Shown: in pieces, positions 36,076-47,350 of the stretch
Position numbering within the stretch: position 1 is the first letter of the stretch
How the letters are laid out: every line of letters starts with the position of its first letter
NCBI GenBank assembly: GCA_021234155.1
Contig: JAJEKV010000022.1
Coordinates: 8,525,961 to 8,589,960, forward strand
DNA from: Isoetes taiwanensis
Taxonomy: Eukaryota > Streptophyta > Lycopodiopsida > Isoetales > Isoetaceae
Length of the DNA: 64,000 nt
Reading direction: 5' to 3'
The notes under the pieces: model-generated
Databases searched by the model: none
Seen by the model: the letters and a program-made list of their open reading frames with translations, nothing else
What the model was told of the DNA's origin: nothing
Translations under genes and position numbers: made by a program

Positions 36076-36638
36076 CTTTCTGTGTTTTGGCACATAGCCC
36101 ACAGGCATCTTGGCCCGATTTAACACCAGCCGACATTCTCTTCCCTTCTCAAAATGAAGTCGCAGAGCGGGTCCCCAACAAGAAGCCGCGGCCGCTTGTG
36201 GTTCTTCATGCATAAAACATGCATCGACCAAGAGCCTTCGGCAATTAATCACCGCAACACAACCTTAAAAATCATGTGTGGGATTTGCCCTTTCATAAAA
36301 ACAACTATTCTTAGAAGGCGGAGAACCAAGCAAAGAACGGTCGTGGCTCGGGCTCCGGCAAAATCTGGACTGTGGTTCGAGCTCGAGGGATTAATAGGCA
36401 CTCGGAATCGCGATTTTGCAAATGAATGCATTAGAGGAGAGGGTCGACAAAAAGAATTTTCTAAGCGGCAAGCTCCAAAACGAAGTCGTCGCAAAGGAGC
36501 AAATGGAGTTCTGAACCACATGCCCATACGTGCTTTCGGCTTAGAATGCAAAAATAGCCAATGCATGGAAATAAAAGAGTGCTTAACGTTAAGCCAACGT
36601 GGGTCATTAATTTTTGCTGCCAACTTATAACAAGGCAT
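36076..36638 (-). CDS. Possible 5' exon region near the Y end of M3, unknown product
   Basis: Just inside the Y block the minus strand has a 129-codon open frame (36249-36638; basic, Ser/Arg-rich, reminiscent of a targeting peptide). Downstream is a frame ending at a good donor CAGAAAG|gtgagag (36075-36076) with PVGYVPKHRK. I recognise no family, and an overlapping 158-codon plus-strand frame (36154-36630) makes coding status doubtful. The position and direction match the first-exon pattern in other modules. Confidence 0.25.
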
Positions 36639-36649
36639 TAATTATTATT

Positions 36650-37041
36650 GAAGGAAAATGCCCTAATTTCAAGGATGGACGGTCTACATAAAATGCCCCA
36701 ATTGAATCCCTAGATCTAACGGCTCGCATCAAAAGCCCCAAATAAAGGGGGCTGCTTGGGGTTGATTGAAGTGTCACCGTCTGGACCGTCCATCTCAGAG
36801 ATGGACGGCCGAGATCAATCTTTACCAACAATTTCCTTGCACCTTCCTTAATCTAAAATCAAGGGCCACGATTTCTCACGTGCCCGATCGACGGCCCAGG
36901 GATGGGGTGCATGCCCCATCCATGCCCCATGCATGCCCCCCCATCAAATCCAAGGGCTATTGTCGTGCCACCTCAAAAAATCGACGGTCAGGAATAATCT
37001 CTACAAACTTTCACCCCCCCATAGGACCCATAATATAATTG
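36650..37041 (-). repeat. Y-end block of M3
   Basis: Close copy of 16291-16680. It contains GACCGTCCATCTCAGAGATG and ACGGCCGAGATC (palindrome at about 36784-36810) and tandem CATGCCCC, and ends GGACCCATAATATAATTG. Confidence 0.85.
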
Positions 37042-37075
37042 TATATATACAAGTATTTGTACTATCAATGGGTCT
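37028..37075. repeat. Head-to-tail junction M4/M3
   Basis: The Y end of M3 (to 37041) and the X end of M4 (CAAGTATTTGTACTATCAAT from 37050) are separated by TATATATA only. This is the shortest junction in the window. Confidence 0.8.
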
Positions 37076-37619
37076 ATTGGAAATGGTTTACTAAGATCGG
37101 AGAGTAAAATTCAAGCTTAAAAAGTTCAGTATTTAAAGTTGAGTGTCAAGAATTAAGTTAGAAGAACTCATACTGGAAGTTGAATCGGTCAATATTGCCA
37201 TATAATTTGGTAGTCTTCCTCTTAACATATAGTCATAGGTAAATCCCAATTTTTTTTTGCTCAAATCGAATTCAAATATAATAATCCATTAATTTATTGA
37301 CATCGTATGATGAAGAAATAATGTCTTTAATACGCACCTTGTTTGAGATTTTTACATTCTCAATTGTCTTGTAAGACAAATGAAAGTATCCATCTAATCT
37401 AAAGTCATGATGTTTTAAGCTAAATCCCTTGCCTATTAGCCATTAGATGAAGCATACCATTATTTATTAGAATTTATGTGTATAGGTGCCCAAGCAAGCA
37501 GCCTACAAAATGAAAAAAGCTTTGAGGTCTTTCGGCATTTTAGCAGAACCATAGTTCAGCTGGAAGATGCAAATCCACTGATTCGGCTCCACCAAAAAAT
37601 CGAAGGACAAAAGTGTTTA

Positions 37620-37925
37620 TGAAGATTCCCTTACATCTCTTAAACTCCCAAAGATTCCCCTAGATTTCTAGAGATTCTATGTAGATTCTTATAGATTCCC
37701 TTAGATTCTATGAGGATTTCCGCGGATCCTCCAAGATTCTCTCAAGATTCCTCTAGATTATTAATGATCTTATGAAGATCCTCTTAAATTCAGCTACATT
37801 CTGAAGATTCTCTTGAGACTCTCATTGATTTCCTAAGATTCCCTTGAAATTCCTCTACATTCTCTAACATCCTGAGAAAATCCACTAGATTCTCTTAAAT
37901 TACCATAGATTCCTCAACTCTCGGT
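37620..37925 (-). repeat. Degenerate GGAATCT array of M4 (reads AGATTCC on plus)
   Basis: Units such as CTTAGATTCTATGAGGATTT and CTAGATTTCTAGAGATTCTA repeat loosely about every 20 bp. The orientation relative to the X end is the same as in M0 and M5. Confidence 0.75.
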
Positions 37926-40344
37926 AGAGGAATTTATCAAAATTTATCTTAGTTTCCTTGTAGACGTTATCATCAATGATATTTTATTAACATTTATGAC
38001 AAATATCCTTTTCCAAAACTCTTAGATCTATTGAACAGATTAGAGAGGCTATTATATCTAGAACATTTAGATATCAGCCTCAAAGTAGAAAAAATAGAGC
38101 AACAAATGCATCACGACTCTCACAATTGCTCCCTTTTTTCGATCATGAATTCCTAGAACTCTTTCTTGGGACACTAAAGATGTTCGTGTCAATAAAGTTG
38201 CCAACATTAAGATCCAAATTGAGCCCTAAGAGGTCTAAACACCTTAGTCCCAACACCCCTCTTTAGAAGCATTGACACATAGGTAGCACATTCTCATTCA
38301 TTGCGCTCTCGATAAAGGTAAGACAACCTATTTTGAGTGTCTTTGGTGGATTGCATTCAATGTTCTACTTATATATAACAACTTTTGAGGCATTTAAAGA
38401 GCCTATATCAATGGTCCTATTAAGCTACATTTATGCATTTAATAATTCCAAGTCCTAGTCTATTATGAGGTAATAATTCCAAGTCATCATCTAGTTATTG
38501 TCTCTCTTTTCTTAAATATATTTGCTAATTCTGTGAATGCATGCATTAGTTCCTCCATGAAAGAATTCATGGTATAACTCTGGATGTAGGAACATTGGCG
38601 ATGTAGGTGAAGTAATGCGATGTATGAATTGGAAGATGCATAAGCACAATCAAGACCCTAAAAAATACAGAGGTGAATGTAGTGTAGGAGAAACACCTCC
38701 TAGAAGCACACCAATCTTCTTGTTATTGTTGGGGCCATTGATTTGAAGCCATGTTTTGAAAATCACAAATGAGCACCTCCTAGAAGATGTCATGCTTTGC
38801 CACTTTGTTTAAAAGAATGCTTTCTATTTGAATGGTTGCAGGGAGAGGAACAAAACCAATAGTGTTAATAAAGAGCATCAAGCCATACACCTTTTATGGT
38901 CAAGGAATGTTGGAGGCTATGGAGGCAACAATGGCCTTTAATATCGTGGGTTGTGTTCATTTTCAAATAAGCTAACCTTTTCTAGCCATATATTTGACAA
39001 ACTACGGAAGAGTAAATCTCTTATATGCCCCCTTTTATTAGCTTGTGCACAAAAGATTGCCCACATGTCCGTGTGTGATTAGGCATCCCTTGGAGACAGA
39101 AGGCCTTATCTTCAATTTTCTTCAACAGAACTGACCAAAACGAGAAGTAGTCCGGAATCCATGTACTGTCACTTTGAATAGATGGCATTTCGTGCCCTTA
39201 AAGTAATGCAATATGAAGCTATTATTTGGTCCAAAAGATGCTTTATAGTAATTACACAATGTTCATTTCTCTTAGAGCAAAAATTAAATATTGAGCAAAA
39301 CTTCCACATTTACATTGCATTTTTCATTATTTTACATATGTACATCTGAACAAAATCATGTAGATCTGCCACATATACAGTATTGGACCAAGAACAACTT
39401 TAAAATAATTCATAGTAAAAGTGATTCTCCACCCATCCATACATCGTCACCGAACAGCAAGTGACTAACCCATTCCGACTTCACATATCACAAGTAGAAT
39501 TCCAACCTGCATTATGGACTGCCACTATGTCATTGCAGAAGCGCTAATTCCCAATCTAATTGAAAGCTCCGAGCAAGATCCAATAATGTTTCAGCCTGCA
39601 TTAAAAATTAAGTTCACATAATTAATTTACAAAACCCTCCAAATGTCATGCAGAAAGTATTGAGGCATTTAAGGTCTTTATATGATTGTTACAATATGTT
39701 GCACTTTAAATAAAACTCCAGCTGCAATTGATATAAACACCTCTCACATACATTTCTCAAAGCAATAAAACTGCATTTACTGCGAATTCTTTTGAGACTA
39801 ATGCTATACATGGTGTATTTTTTACACTCTCTTCCATTGCGGATAAAAGGGACTGTGGAGACAGCAAATAAACTCACAATTGTTTAACTTTAGCTAAAAG
39901 TTTGGCATTGCAACTAATGCATGGAGTCTCACCTGTTCAAAAGTTGCAAATTGAAAGCTCCGAGCAAGATGCCTGCATTAAAAATTAAGTTCACATAATT
40001 GATTTACAAAACCCTCCAAATGTCATGCAGCAAGTATTGAGGCAGTTGAATTTTTACAATATGTTGCGCTTTAAATAAAACTCCAACTGCAGTATCAAGC
40101 TTACCAGCCCTAGACCATGTTGAATAACGTAACTGGCGCTTGCATACACATGCTGCTAACATTCACCATAAGAAATTCTAGAGATATATTCTATTTCTAA
40201 CCACTCTAAGCACAAACATAGCCTTGCATGTTAACTAGAATTCTTCACAATTGTTCCTTAATAATAGGACAAAGAAAGATTCAACCAACATAGAAAACAC
40301 TAGAAGAAAAAGCATAAAGACTAGAACTACAAACGACATTTTAC
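37926..40344. other. No identified gene; one direct repeat
   Basis: 39552-39720 and 39952-40085 share diverged pieces (GAAAGCTCCGAGCAAGATCC, then AAATTAAGTTCACATAATT and ACAAAACCCTCCAAATGTCA). These may be duplicated introns or exons of the kinase upstream. 38334-38365 carries the X-proximal shared block. Confidence 0.4.
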
Positions 40345-40856
40345 CTGGGGCATCTGCCTGATATCGCTTTGATACAGATGAGCTTTGATTTGGGCCAATC
40401 GTTGCAAGTGAGGCAAGCCATCTCCTGTTTCGGGAAAAATCTCTGGTACTAGTTACAGTGTTATAATGATGGAACTTAGAAAAATGGCGTCGTTCAGACT
40501 GAAGGGAGAAAAGACCCGAATAAAACATGAAGGAATAATTGAGCAGCGTCAGCATACACCTAGTACGAATAATGCATCAATGCAGGAGATGCTATTTGTA
40601 TTAACATCTGAGCTAAAAATTGATTCATGTCTTACCGTCAAGAGCATTCTCCGCTCCATCTTTGCTTGGGCACATAATCTGCACATGCCTTACTTCTCAA
40701 TCTGCACAATGTGACAAACAAATGGTTCTATTACTGCAAAAACTCTCTGCATGAATTGATTCAATGTAAGAAGACATACCTAGAAGGAAAAAAATGATGC
40801 AAAGCTTCTGCCGCAGTATGTCTTTTACTAGGATCCCATGGAAACAGTGCCATGAG
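40345..40856 (-). pseudogene. MAK/CDKF-like protein kinase, C-terminal exons
   Basis: Plant CDKF/MHK kinases are CMGC kinases related to mammalian MAK. Minus-strand exon 40780-40856 encodes LMALFPWDPSKRHTAAEALH followed by HFFPS, the last kinase subdomain (family: L-x-W-P-S-K-R-P-T-A-x-E-A-L-x-H-x-F-F). Exon 40636-40701 joins in phase to give LRSKACADYVPK (family: P-P-S-L-R-S-K/R-A) and then hits a TGA. Exon 40345-40442 gives NRRWLASLATIGPNQSS and KRYQADAPG, resembling the C-terminal tail. The ATP-binding and catalytic-loop exons are not found upstream. This is a 3' gene portion, decayed. Confidence 0.72.
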
Positions 40857-43338
40857 CTATAAGAAAAAACCTATGAATAGCTGCATAGATATGATCTGAA
40901 GCCGAGTTCCTTCAACATGGCAACATAAATAAAAAAAGGAAGCTTACCACAACGGTTTACCAATCATGGCTGTATGTATGGCAGACACAAAAATTAAAGG
41001 GCAAACTCTTCTCTGTTCTACAAATGCGCCAGAATGAAAAGACGGAGAGCTGGTCGCAAGCCTGCTGCTGCAGTTTGGAGATGGGAACCCTTCGACGGCT
41101 TTGCTTCAAGCTGAAGAAGGTACCAAGGCTGCTAAATTCGTTCTGATAAAAAAACTGGCAGAAAAGTTGAGACAGGGCGTCCTCTGCAGGTTAACCAGAA
41201 ACATAAGAGCATAAGAGATCCCTTACTTTAAAACATGAAGGAAAAGCTGTAAAAGTAGATTACATCCCGCCAAACAAAATACCGCATGCTCCAGTTGCTT
41301 TAAAAACTGATCAGACTAACCATATATGCCAGTCTCGTCAAAGCAGAGAGTCTCGTCAAAGCAGAGAGCTCTGAATGCAAGCAGCGATCTCAAAAACATG
41401 AAAAAGATCAAGAGTCGCAAGATAAAACAGAATCCACCATACATAAACAATTATGTTCCAACTGCATAAACAGTGGGGACACCAATCATATAGAGCCCAG
41501 CAACCATAAACAGAGCCTGGGAGAAGAAAGAAACCGTCCAAACTCTTTTTTCGACCTTCCATTGTGCATAGAATAGATGCCCAGATATGACTTAGGTGTC
41601 GTAGAAGGCCATAGCCTGGCGCTGGATGTAAGGAGAGAAAGGATAAACCACAGCTCAAGACATGATTTGAGAACACAACGGCATCCAAAATAAAAAGCCG
41701 CTCTGAATTGTTGATATAAAGAATGGAAGCAGAAAATACCCTGTTTTGTGCTCTTAAGTTCGAATCTCTGGGCACCAGCCAGACACTGAATCTACATCTC
41801 AGAAAAATGTTGCATGCTCTGATGCTTTGATCTAAACGCTGCAAATAAAACCAGAGGATAATAGTCATATGTTCCTCGTAAACAGCAGATAAATCAAGCA
41901 ATGCAAAAGCAAGAGCCGTAATGGTTTACTTACTCCGGTGCTAAATATGAAATCCAACTCCAAATGAAAGTCTGCAACACAAAAGCAGAGCCGGATCCCA
42001 TCGACCCTTACCAAAAAATCAAGTTTGATCGAGCCCATAAATTGTTCCAAGTTAATACTATGCCAGAAGAAATGACCCGCCCATTGAATCGGAAGTAAAA
42101 TTTCACATAGAGATGGCGCCTTGCAAAATGAGAGATCACACGGTAAACCATAAATTAGAAATGCAACAAGAGTTCTAGGAATTTTCTAGAACATATTGGA
42201 ACTTACATATTGGAACTTACATCCAAGTGCTTAAGATTGGTAAGGTTGCCCAAAGAAGCCAGAATAGTGCCAATTCACAATTGGTCAATTCATCTTTTTT
42301 GCATCACTCACTTGAAGCATGAGTTTTCTGCATGGAATTAGCCAAGCAGTGCAAACGCACTCTGCTGCTGTTAACTTATTTAACCACCCTTTTTGTAAAT
42401 GGAAGCCCAAAAACCAAACTTGGCATCCAGCACAGAACTAGAAAAGAAATCAAAGCTTCAATTTTGAGCGTCCTTGTCACAGACATGGCAACCAAGGCTA
42501 CCGCCGTACGTTTTTTTCCTTTGCGCTCCTGCTGCTCTTAGTTTTAGTAACATTATCAGATGCTCGAAGATCAAGCAGCACAATGCCTCTCAACTCAAAA
42601 GCTGGCCAAAACACTAACATGTCGAACACATTTGTTGCACTGGCTTTTGAATCCATTCCCAAATGTGGGCCTGCCTTTCATCCAAGACTCCATCTAACTA
42701 ATCAACAATTTGAACCATTAATATTTGGACATTTAATTTGAGACTTACATGCCATGCATAATATAAATTGTACCATTTCAGTCTAAAATTCAAGAATACT
42801 ACAGCTATATTTTTGTTTAAAGATTTTTCTTGTGTAGAACTACGATTTCCTTGTGCTAGCTTCCCTTAAAATCCTACATAAGATGGTGCGTAGTGTTTCA
42901 AAATCTCTTCTTTACTTTCTCGAACTTATTCCTCAACTCCAACTATTCCTTTGAGGGGGAAAGCCTCAACAAATTTATTCTGTAATTCATTCATTTTCAT
43001 TATCAAGAATCAGTACAATCCACTTGCATGCTACACATCTAAAATATTACATTATGAATCCACAAGCCTGCATTCTAGATTGTTCTAGTGCTGAATGAAA
43101 ATGGGAACTACGGATATTTCTTCCAATCAAATATTCTCCAATAGCTCAATAGATATCACGAATGCATCAGATACGTGCACAGCCAAATTATCTTAGACCA
43201 ACAAGCATACATTCCCTATTCAATCCTCAGTCATTCTCACCTCCAGAAGCCAAATACCTAACTCTCTCAATGCCTATCACGAAATAGCCAAAAAACCACA
43301 GAGCAGACACCAGCCAAGCTCAAGTTCATCATACTAAC
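40857..43338. other. Unassigned M4 interior, with the longest open frame of the window
   Basis: The minus-strand frame 41356-41901 (181 codons) is rich in Leu, Cys, Trp and Tyr and shows no domain or exon logic. I think it is an accidental frame, though it is the longest here. A 20-bp tandem repeat (GTCTCGTCAAAGCAGAGA) lies at 41331-41370. Confidence 0.3.
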
Positions 43339-43437
43339 CTCCACACAAACTCGCTCTTCTAAAATAGCCTCCAACCTCATCTCCACGTGTTCCCGACACT
43401 GCCATAGCCGCCCCTCATAAAAAATCTGCATCTTCAT
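43339..43437 (-). CDS. First-exon candidate near the Y end of M4, unknown product
   Basis: Minus strand: an ATG at 43437 opens exactly 33 codons (MKMQIFYEGRLWQC..., then VEMRLEAILEERVCVE) to a consensus donor GAG|gttagtatg. It starts in a GC-richer leader about 500 bp inside the Y end and points away from it. I do not recognise the family. No continuation exon was identified. It looks like a captured first coding exon. Confidence 0.4.
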
Positions 43438-43679
43438 TCCCCCTTCGACTCCTGCAGCCCTTTTCCGACTTCCCAGCCCGACCCTATTCCACAGGCAAAC
43501 GTGGACAACAACCCTGTCGACAGTTCAGCATTCCAACTTACATCATTTAATCCACTTATCAGCATAAACATCCAATATTTAATTCCCTTATCAACAACCA
43601 TTAAAAACAACCATTAAAAGTTGACTTTAAAGAAACCTTCGCATATCCTAAACCCCCCTAGCCTAAACTCCTAAGATTT

Positions 43680-43941
43680 TACCTCACCCAAGTAACGACA
43701 CCTCAAGCAACCCACACAATTCAACAAATCCAACGGCCCACATAAAAAGCCCTAAAATTAGTGTGACAACATCTAGACCTTAGATCTTGCACATTCAACG
43801 GCCACGACAGTGACACCTCAATGTCTACCAACAAGGGGGCTACTTGGGGAGTTACGAGGTGTCACCATCTCGACCGTCCATCTCATAGATGGACGGCCGA
43901 GATCAATCTCTACCAACATGTTGGTAGAGCTCATATAATTG
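43680..43941 (-). repeat. Y-end block of M4
   Basis: Contains GAGGTGTCACCATCTCGACC, an imperfect CCGTCCATCTCATAGATGG palindrome at about 43864, CGAGATCAATCTCTACCAAC and a CCAACATGTTGG palindrome. It ends TCATATAATTG. Related to the Y end of M2. Confidence 0.75.
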
Positions 43942-44010
43942 TATATATATGAGTGATAATAGATATCTCTTATCTCTTATCTCTTATATATATACAATTA
44001 TTTGATGGGT
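43930..44010. repeat. Head-to-head junction of two Y ends (M4 and M5)
   Basis: ATATAATTGTATATATATGA (M4) and TATATATACAATTATTTGAT (M5) face away from each other around a 50-bp AT-rich spacer containing a tripled TCTCTTA. Confidence 0.75.
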
Positions 44011-45763
44011 CCTATGGGGGGTTGAATGTGGGTAGAGATTAATCCTATCCGTCTAATTTTTGAGGTGGCGCTTAAATGGCCCTTGGATTTGATGGGGGGC
44101 ATGCATGGGCCATGCATGGGCCATGCACCCCATCCATGAACCGTCGATCGGGCACGTGTGAAATCTTGGCCCTTGATTTTTTAAAGGGAAGGTGCAAGGA
44201 AGGTCCCTTAAAAGGTGCTTTTTGGTGCAGTCAATCTTAACCGTTGGATCAAAAGGGGGAGGAAAAATCCTAACCATTAAATTTTTTATTAGATTGCAAT
44301 TTCTTTATTAAAAGAGGTGAGGTGGCACCCTTATTTAATAAAAAGGTAATGAGGTGGCACCAACATTAATAGGTGGACTTTCTAGGAAGCTTCTTTTTTA
44401 TAATCAGCTTCAAAGGCCGATAACTTGCAGTAGAGGGGTCGGATGAAGGTGAGACCCACACCATTGGATTCCTCTCGTCGAGAACTTTCCAATGAGTGGT
44501 GCTTTGGCATCGTTCCCTCGCAGTTGGAGCTAATGTGATCGAATACTAAGTTTATTTTTGGAAACTTAGAATTTTACAGAATCTAAGCGGATTTAAAAGA
44601 ATCTAGGGGAATCTCCATAGGATTTTAGAGAATTTAAAGGAAGCTCAAGAGAATATCTGGGAATCTATGAGAATCGCAAGGGAATCTTTGAGATTCTATA
44701 GGAATCTTTATAAAACCTTTGAGAATGTAGAAGAATCTTCATAGAATCTAAGGGAATCTAGGAGAATCTACATAGAAATATGGGAAATCTAGAGGAATCT
44801 TGAGATGATCTTTAGGAGGCTAGGGGAACCCCAACAAAATTAGGGAACTTATGGGAATCTCAAGAGAATCATAGAGAATCTAGTAGGATCGAAGTGCATC
44901 TTCATAAAATCTTTGAGAATCCTTGAAAATCTGTAGAATCTAAGGAAATCTACATAGAATCTAAGGGAATCTATATAGAATCTAACAAAATTTAGGAGAA
45001 TCCACATAGAATTTTGGAGACTCTAGAGGTTTCTTGTGATAAGTTCGAAAATCTAGAGGGATCTTTATAGAATCTTGAGAATCTAGGGGAAGCTTTGTGG
45101 AATCTTAAGGAATCTTTCATTAATAAGTGTGTTTAGTAGGGGAATCTCGATAGAATCTAAGAGAATCTATATAGAATCTTGGAAAATCTGGGATAATCTT
45201 TGAGAATCTAGTTGAATCTTAAGAGAATCTTAAGTAATTTATGGGATTAAGAGTATTTAAGGGAATCTTCCTTAAATCTTTGAGAATCTAGGATACTTTT
45301 TCCTGAATCTTCAGGAATCTAAGTGAATCTTTATAGAATCTTCATTGAATGGCTCAGAATCTAGCAGAATCTAAGCGCATCTTCATAAAATCTTTGAGAA
45401 TCTGGGGGAATCTTGATGGAATTTTCAAGACTCTAGGGGAATCTCTATAGAATCTAACAAAATCTAGGAGAATCTACATAGAATTCTAAAGAATTTAGAG
45501 GATCCTTGTGATAACGTTTGAAATCTCGAGGAATCTTTGTAGAATCCTAAGAATCTAAGGGAATCTTAGGGAATCTTTTACACTAAGTGTGTTTTTCTAG
45601 GGGAATCTTGATAGAACCTAAAGGAATCTAAGAGAATTTATATAGAATCTTAAGAAATCTAGAGAAAATTTGGGATAATCTTTGAGAATCTAGGGGAATC
45701 TTAAGAGAATCTTAAGTTTGGATGGCTCAAAATTTGTGTACTCCCTTATAGTACACTCACTTG
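43995..45763 (+). mobile_element. Module M5, short, both ends present, no captured gene seen
   Basis: A putative 1.77-kb module. The Y end (CAATTATTTGATGGGTCCTA) carries the outer half of the M1/M3 Y block. The X end is a variant (TAGTACACTCACTTG, to 45763). About two thirds is a GGAATCT array. I see no gene fragment. It may show the minimal non-autonomous form. Confidence 0.55.
44560..45720 (+). repeat. Long degenerate GGAATCT array of M5
   Basis: About 1.16 kb of loose units (GGAATCTACATAGAA, GGGAATCTTTGTAGAATC, AGAGAATCTTAAG). Longer segments recur internally, such as ACATAGAATCTAAGG and GTGTGTTT-bounded blocks near 45128 and 45585, so it expanded by unequal exchange of multi-unit blocks. 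Confidence 0.85.
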
Positions 45764-45815
45764 TATATATATATATATATATATATATCAATCATATATA
45801 TACAATTATATAAGC
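45740..45815. repeat. Head-to-tail junction M5/M6
   Basis: The X end of M5 (CACTCACTTG, to 45763), about 38 bp of (TA)n with one CAATCA interruption, then the Y end of M6 (CAATTATATAAGCTG, from 45803). Confidence 0.75.
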
Positions 45816-46620
45816 TGCCCCCTTGTTTCCGACCCGAGGTGTCGCCGTCTGGACGGTCCAGATTGTGAGATCCGACGGCCGAGAAGAAGCCACGTCATCA
45901 TCCCAAGCAACCCACTTAAATTGGGGCTTTTGATTAAGGCCGTTGGATTATATTGAATGTAGATCTTGGAATCCTGGCCGTCCATCTTAGATCTGGACGG
46001 CTCACGTTAAAACCCCGAAATAATCCCCTGCCTTCGTCCAGTTCCAGATCCGTCCTCCTGCCCAGCTTCGATCTCTGCTATGTAGCATTCGGATCCATCC
46101 TAGGTTGCTGCTCTCGGCGGTTACGGCCCCATTTCGTCTCCTATAGCAGCCTCTCAGGCGGGAGCCTGTTCAAGCTCCGGATCATCGTTGCCCTTTGTTG
46201 CACTGTTCCTCGTATGGGCATGTGGGGTTTTTCTCATTTTCCTAATGCAGATCGCTTTTTATTTCGGTTATTTTGTGTGGGCATTATTGGATTCGCGTTT
46301 TTTGCATAGGATTTTGTCTACAATAGCAGAGGAATCCGACTCTTCACTTGCCGTTGGGTTCCCATTAGCCAAGAAGTTAAGGGCCTCGTCTTTCTCTGCC
46401 ATGGTACCTCAGATTTCTTTCTTGCATTCCTTAAAAAAAAGCAGAGCATCAACTATTTTCTATGCATTTTTTCTTCCAGGCTACGGCATGGAATGCAGCA
46501 ACTTCATGAAAGGTAAATAAACCTCTGTTCTTGATTATATGTCTTTTGATTTGTCTTTCTTTCTTCCTTCCCTTCCGGCGTCTACTCCGCCTGCTGCTGT
46601 GGTTCCCTATATATCACCTA
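45803..46620 (+). mobile_element. Module M6, truncated (Y end only), with exon-like segment
   Basis: The Y end is followed by GCCGTCTGGACGGTCCAGAT and a GGCCGTCCATC/GATCTGGACGG palindrome near 45978, then a GC-richer leader. The plus-strand open frame 46188-46512 ends at a donor GAAAG|gtaaat and contains AEESDSSLAVGFPLAKKL; family unknown. The segment runs straight into the Y end of M7 with no X end, so it was probably interrupted or deleted. Confidence 0.4.
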
Positions 46621-47157
46621 TATATATACAATTATATTGAATGTAGATAATCTGATCCCGGCCGTCCATCTCAGATCTCGACGACCCACGTTGCGCCACC
46701 CAGAAAGCCCCTTTATTTGGGGCTTTTGTTTTCGACCGTTAGATTTGGGGATAAAATCTGAGCCGTCGGGTGTATAGAATTGCACCACATTATGAGCTTG
46801 AGTTGGGGCTTTTGATTAAAGCCGTCAGATTTAGAGGAATTAATCTAGACCATTGATAAAGAGAATGAATTAAATGCCATTGTGAGGTGGCGCCATGCCA
46901 TATGTCTTTTTTTTTTTTCATTTTTTTAAAAGCTTTTAATGATGACAATTCTTAATGGCCTCCTATGACGTGGCATAAAGATTTTTTCTTCTGCATTTTT
47001 TTAGACTATCTCATGCCCGACAATGGTATTTTCATCCCTTTCTTATTGAATCGGCAGTGGGATCTGAGGTTTCAGGGCTTGCATCTTCTTCTTACGCCTT
47101 TACTAACCACAGCATTCTGAGATCTCTGGGTTTCCCACGTCGCCTTATCCGTCTGGT

Positions 47158-47263
47158 AATCCGCAAATGCAAATGGGTGAAAATTTATCTTCTCTCAGCA
47201 GTATACGCCTACGGCTTCCTCTCGTTTCTTTGCTTATCATTCCCCGCATAAGGCATTACCCGG
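47158..47263 (+). repeat. Segment shared with 31860-31983, upstream of HSP70
   Basis: See 31860. Here it lies 90-190 bp before the HSP70 start, so it may be old leader sequence. Confidence 0.8.
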
Positions 47264-47350
47264 ACTCACGGCAATGCGATTGGGTTTGTGGTTGTGTATA
47301 CAGATGAAACCCGTTGTCAAAAATCCGTTTTTTTTTCTTAGATTTTGGAG

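Larger units (their letters stand above)
27075..37041 (-). mobile_element. Module M3 (X end 27075, Y end 37041), with fragments of at least four genes
   Basis: A putative 10-kb module read on the minus strand. From Y to X it carries LSD1-like, PPR, RPA-type OB-fold and alanyl-tRNA synthetase fragments, all on the minus strand. Its Y block is nearly the same as that of M1. No mobility gene is visible. Confidence 0.55.
37050..43941 (-). mobile_element. Module M4 (X end 37050, Y end 43941), with a MAK/CDKF-like kinase fragment
   Basis: A putative 6.9-kb module read on the minus strand. It has a GGAATCT-type array near X, kinase exons in the middle and a clean first-exon candidate near Y. Confidence 0.55.

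Noticed and set aside
36154-36630. 158-codon plus-strand open frame
   Set aside because: It overlaps a 129-codon frame on the other strand. No motif; the basic composition follows from local GC-richer sequence.
41745-41785. GTTCGAATCTC resembling a tRNA T-arm
   Set aside because: No matching acceptor or anticodon arms in the proper spacing.
41356-41901. 181-codon minus-strand open frame, longest in the window
   Set aside because: Composition (many Cys, Trp, Leu, Tyr), no domain pattern, no exon logic, and it lies between decayed kinase exons and unassigned DNA. Treated as a chance frame.
44560-45720. Regularly spaced repeats resembling a CRISPR array
   Set aside because: Units are degenerate with no constant repeat and no unique spacers, and the DNA is plant nuclear. 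This is a decayed satellite-like array.
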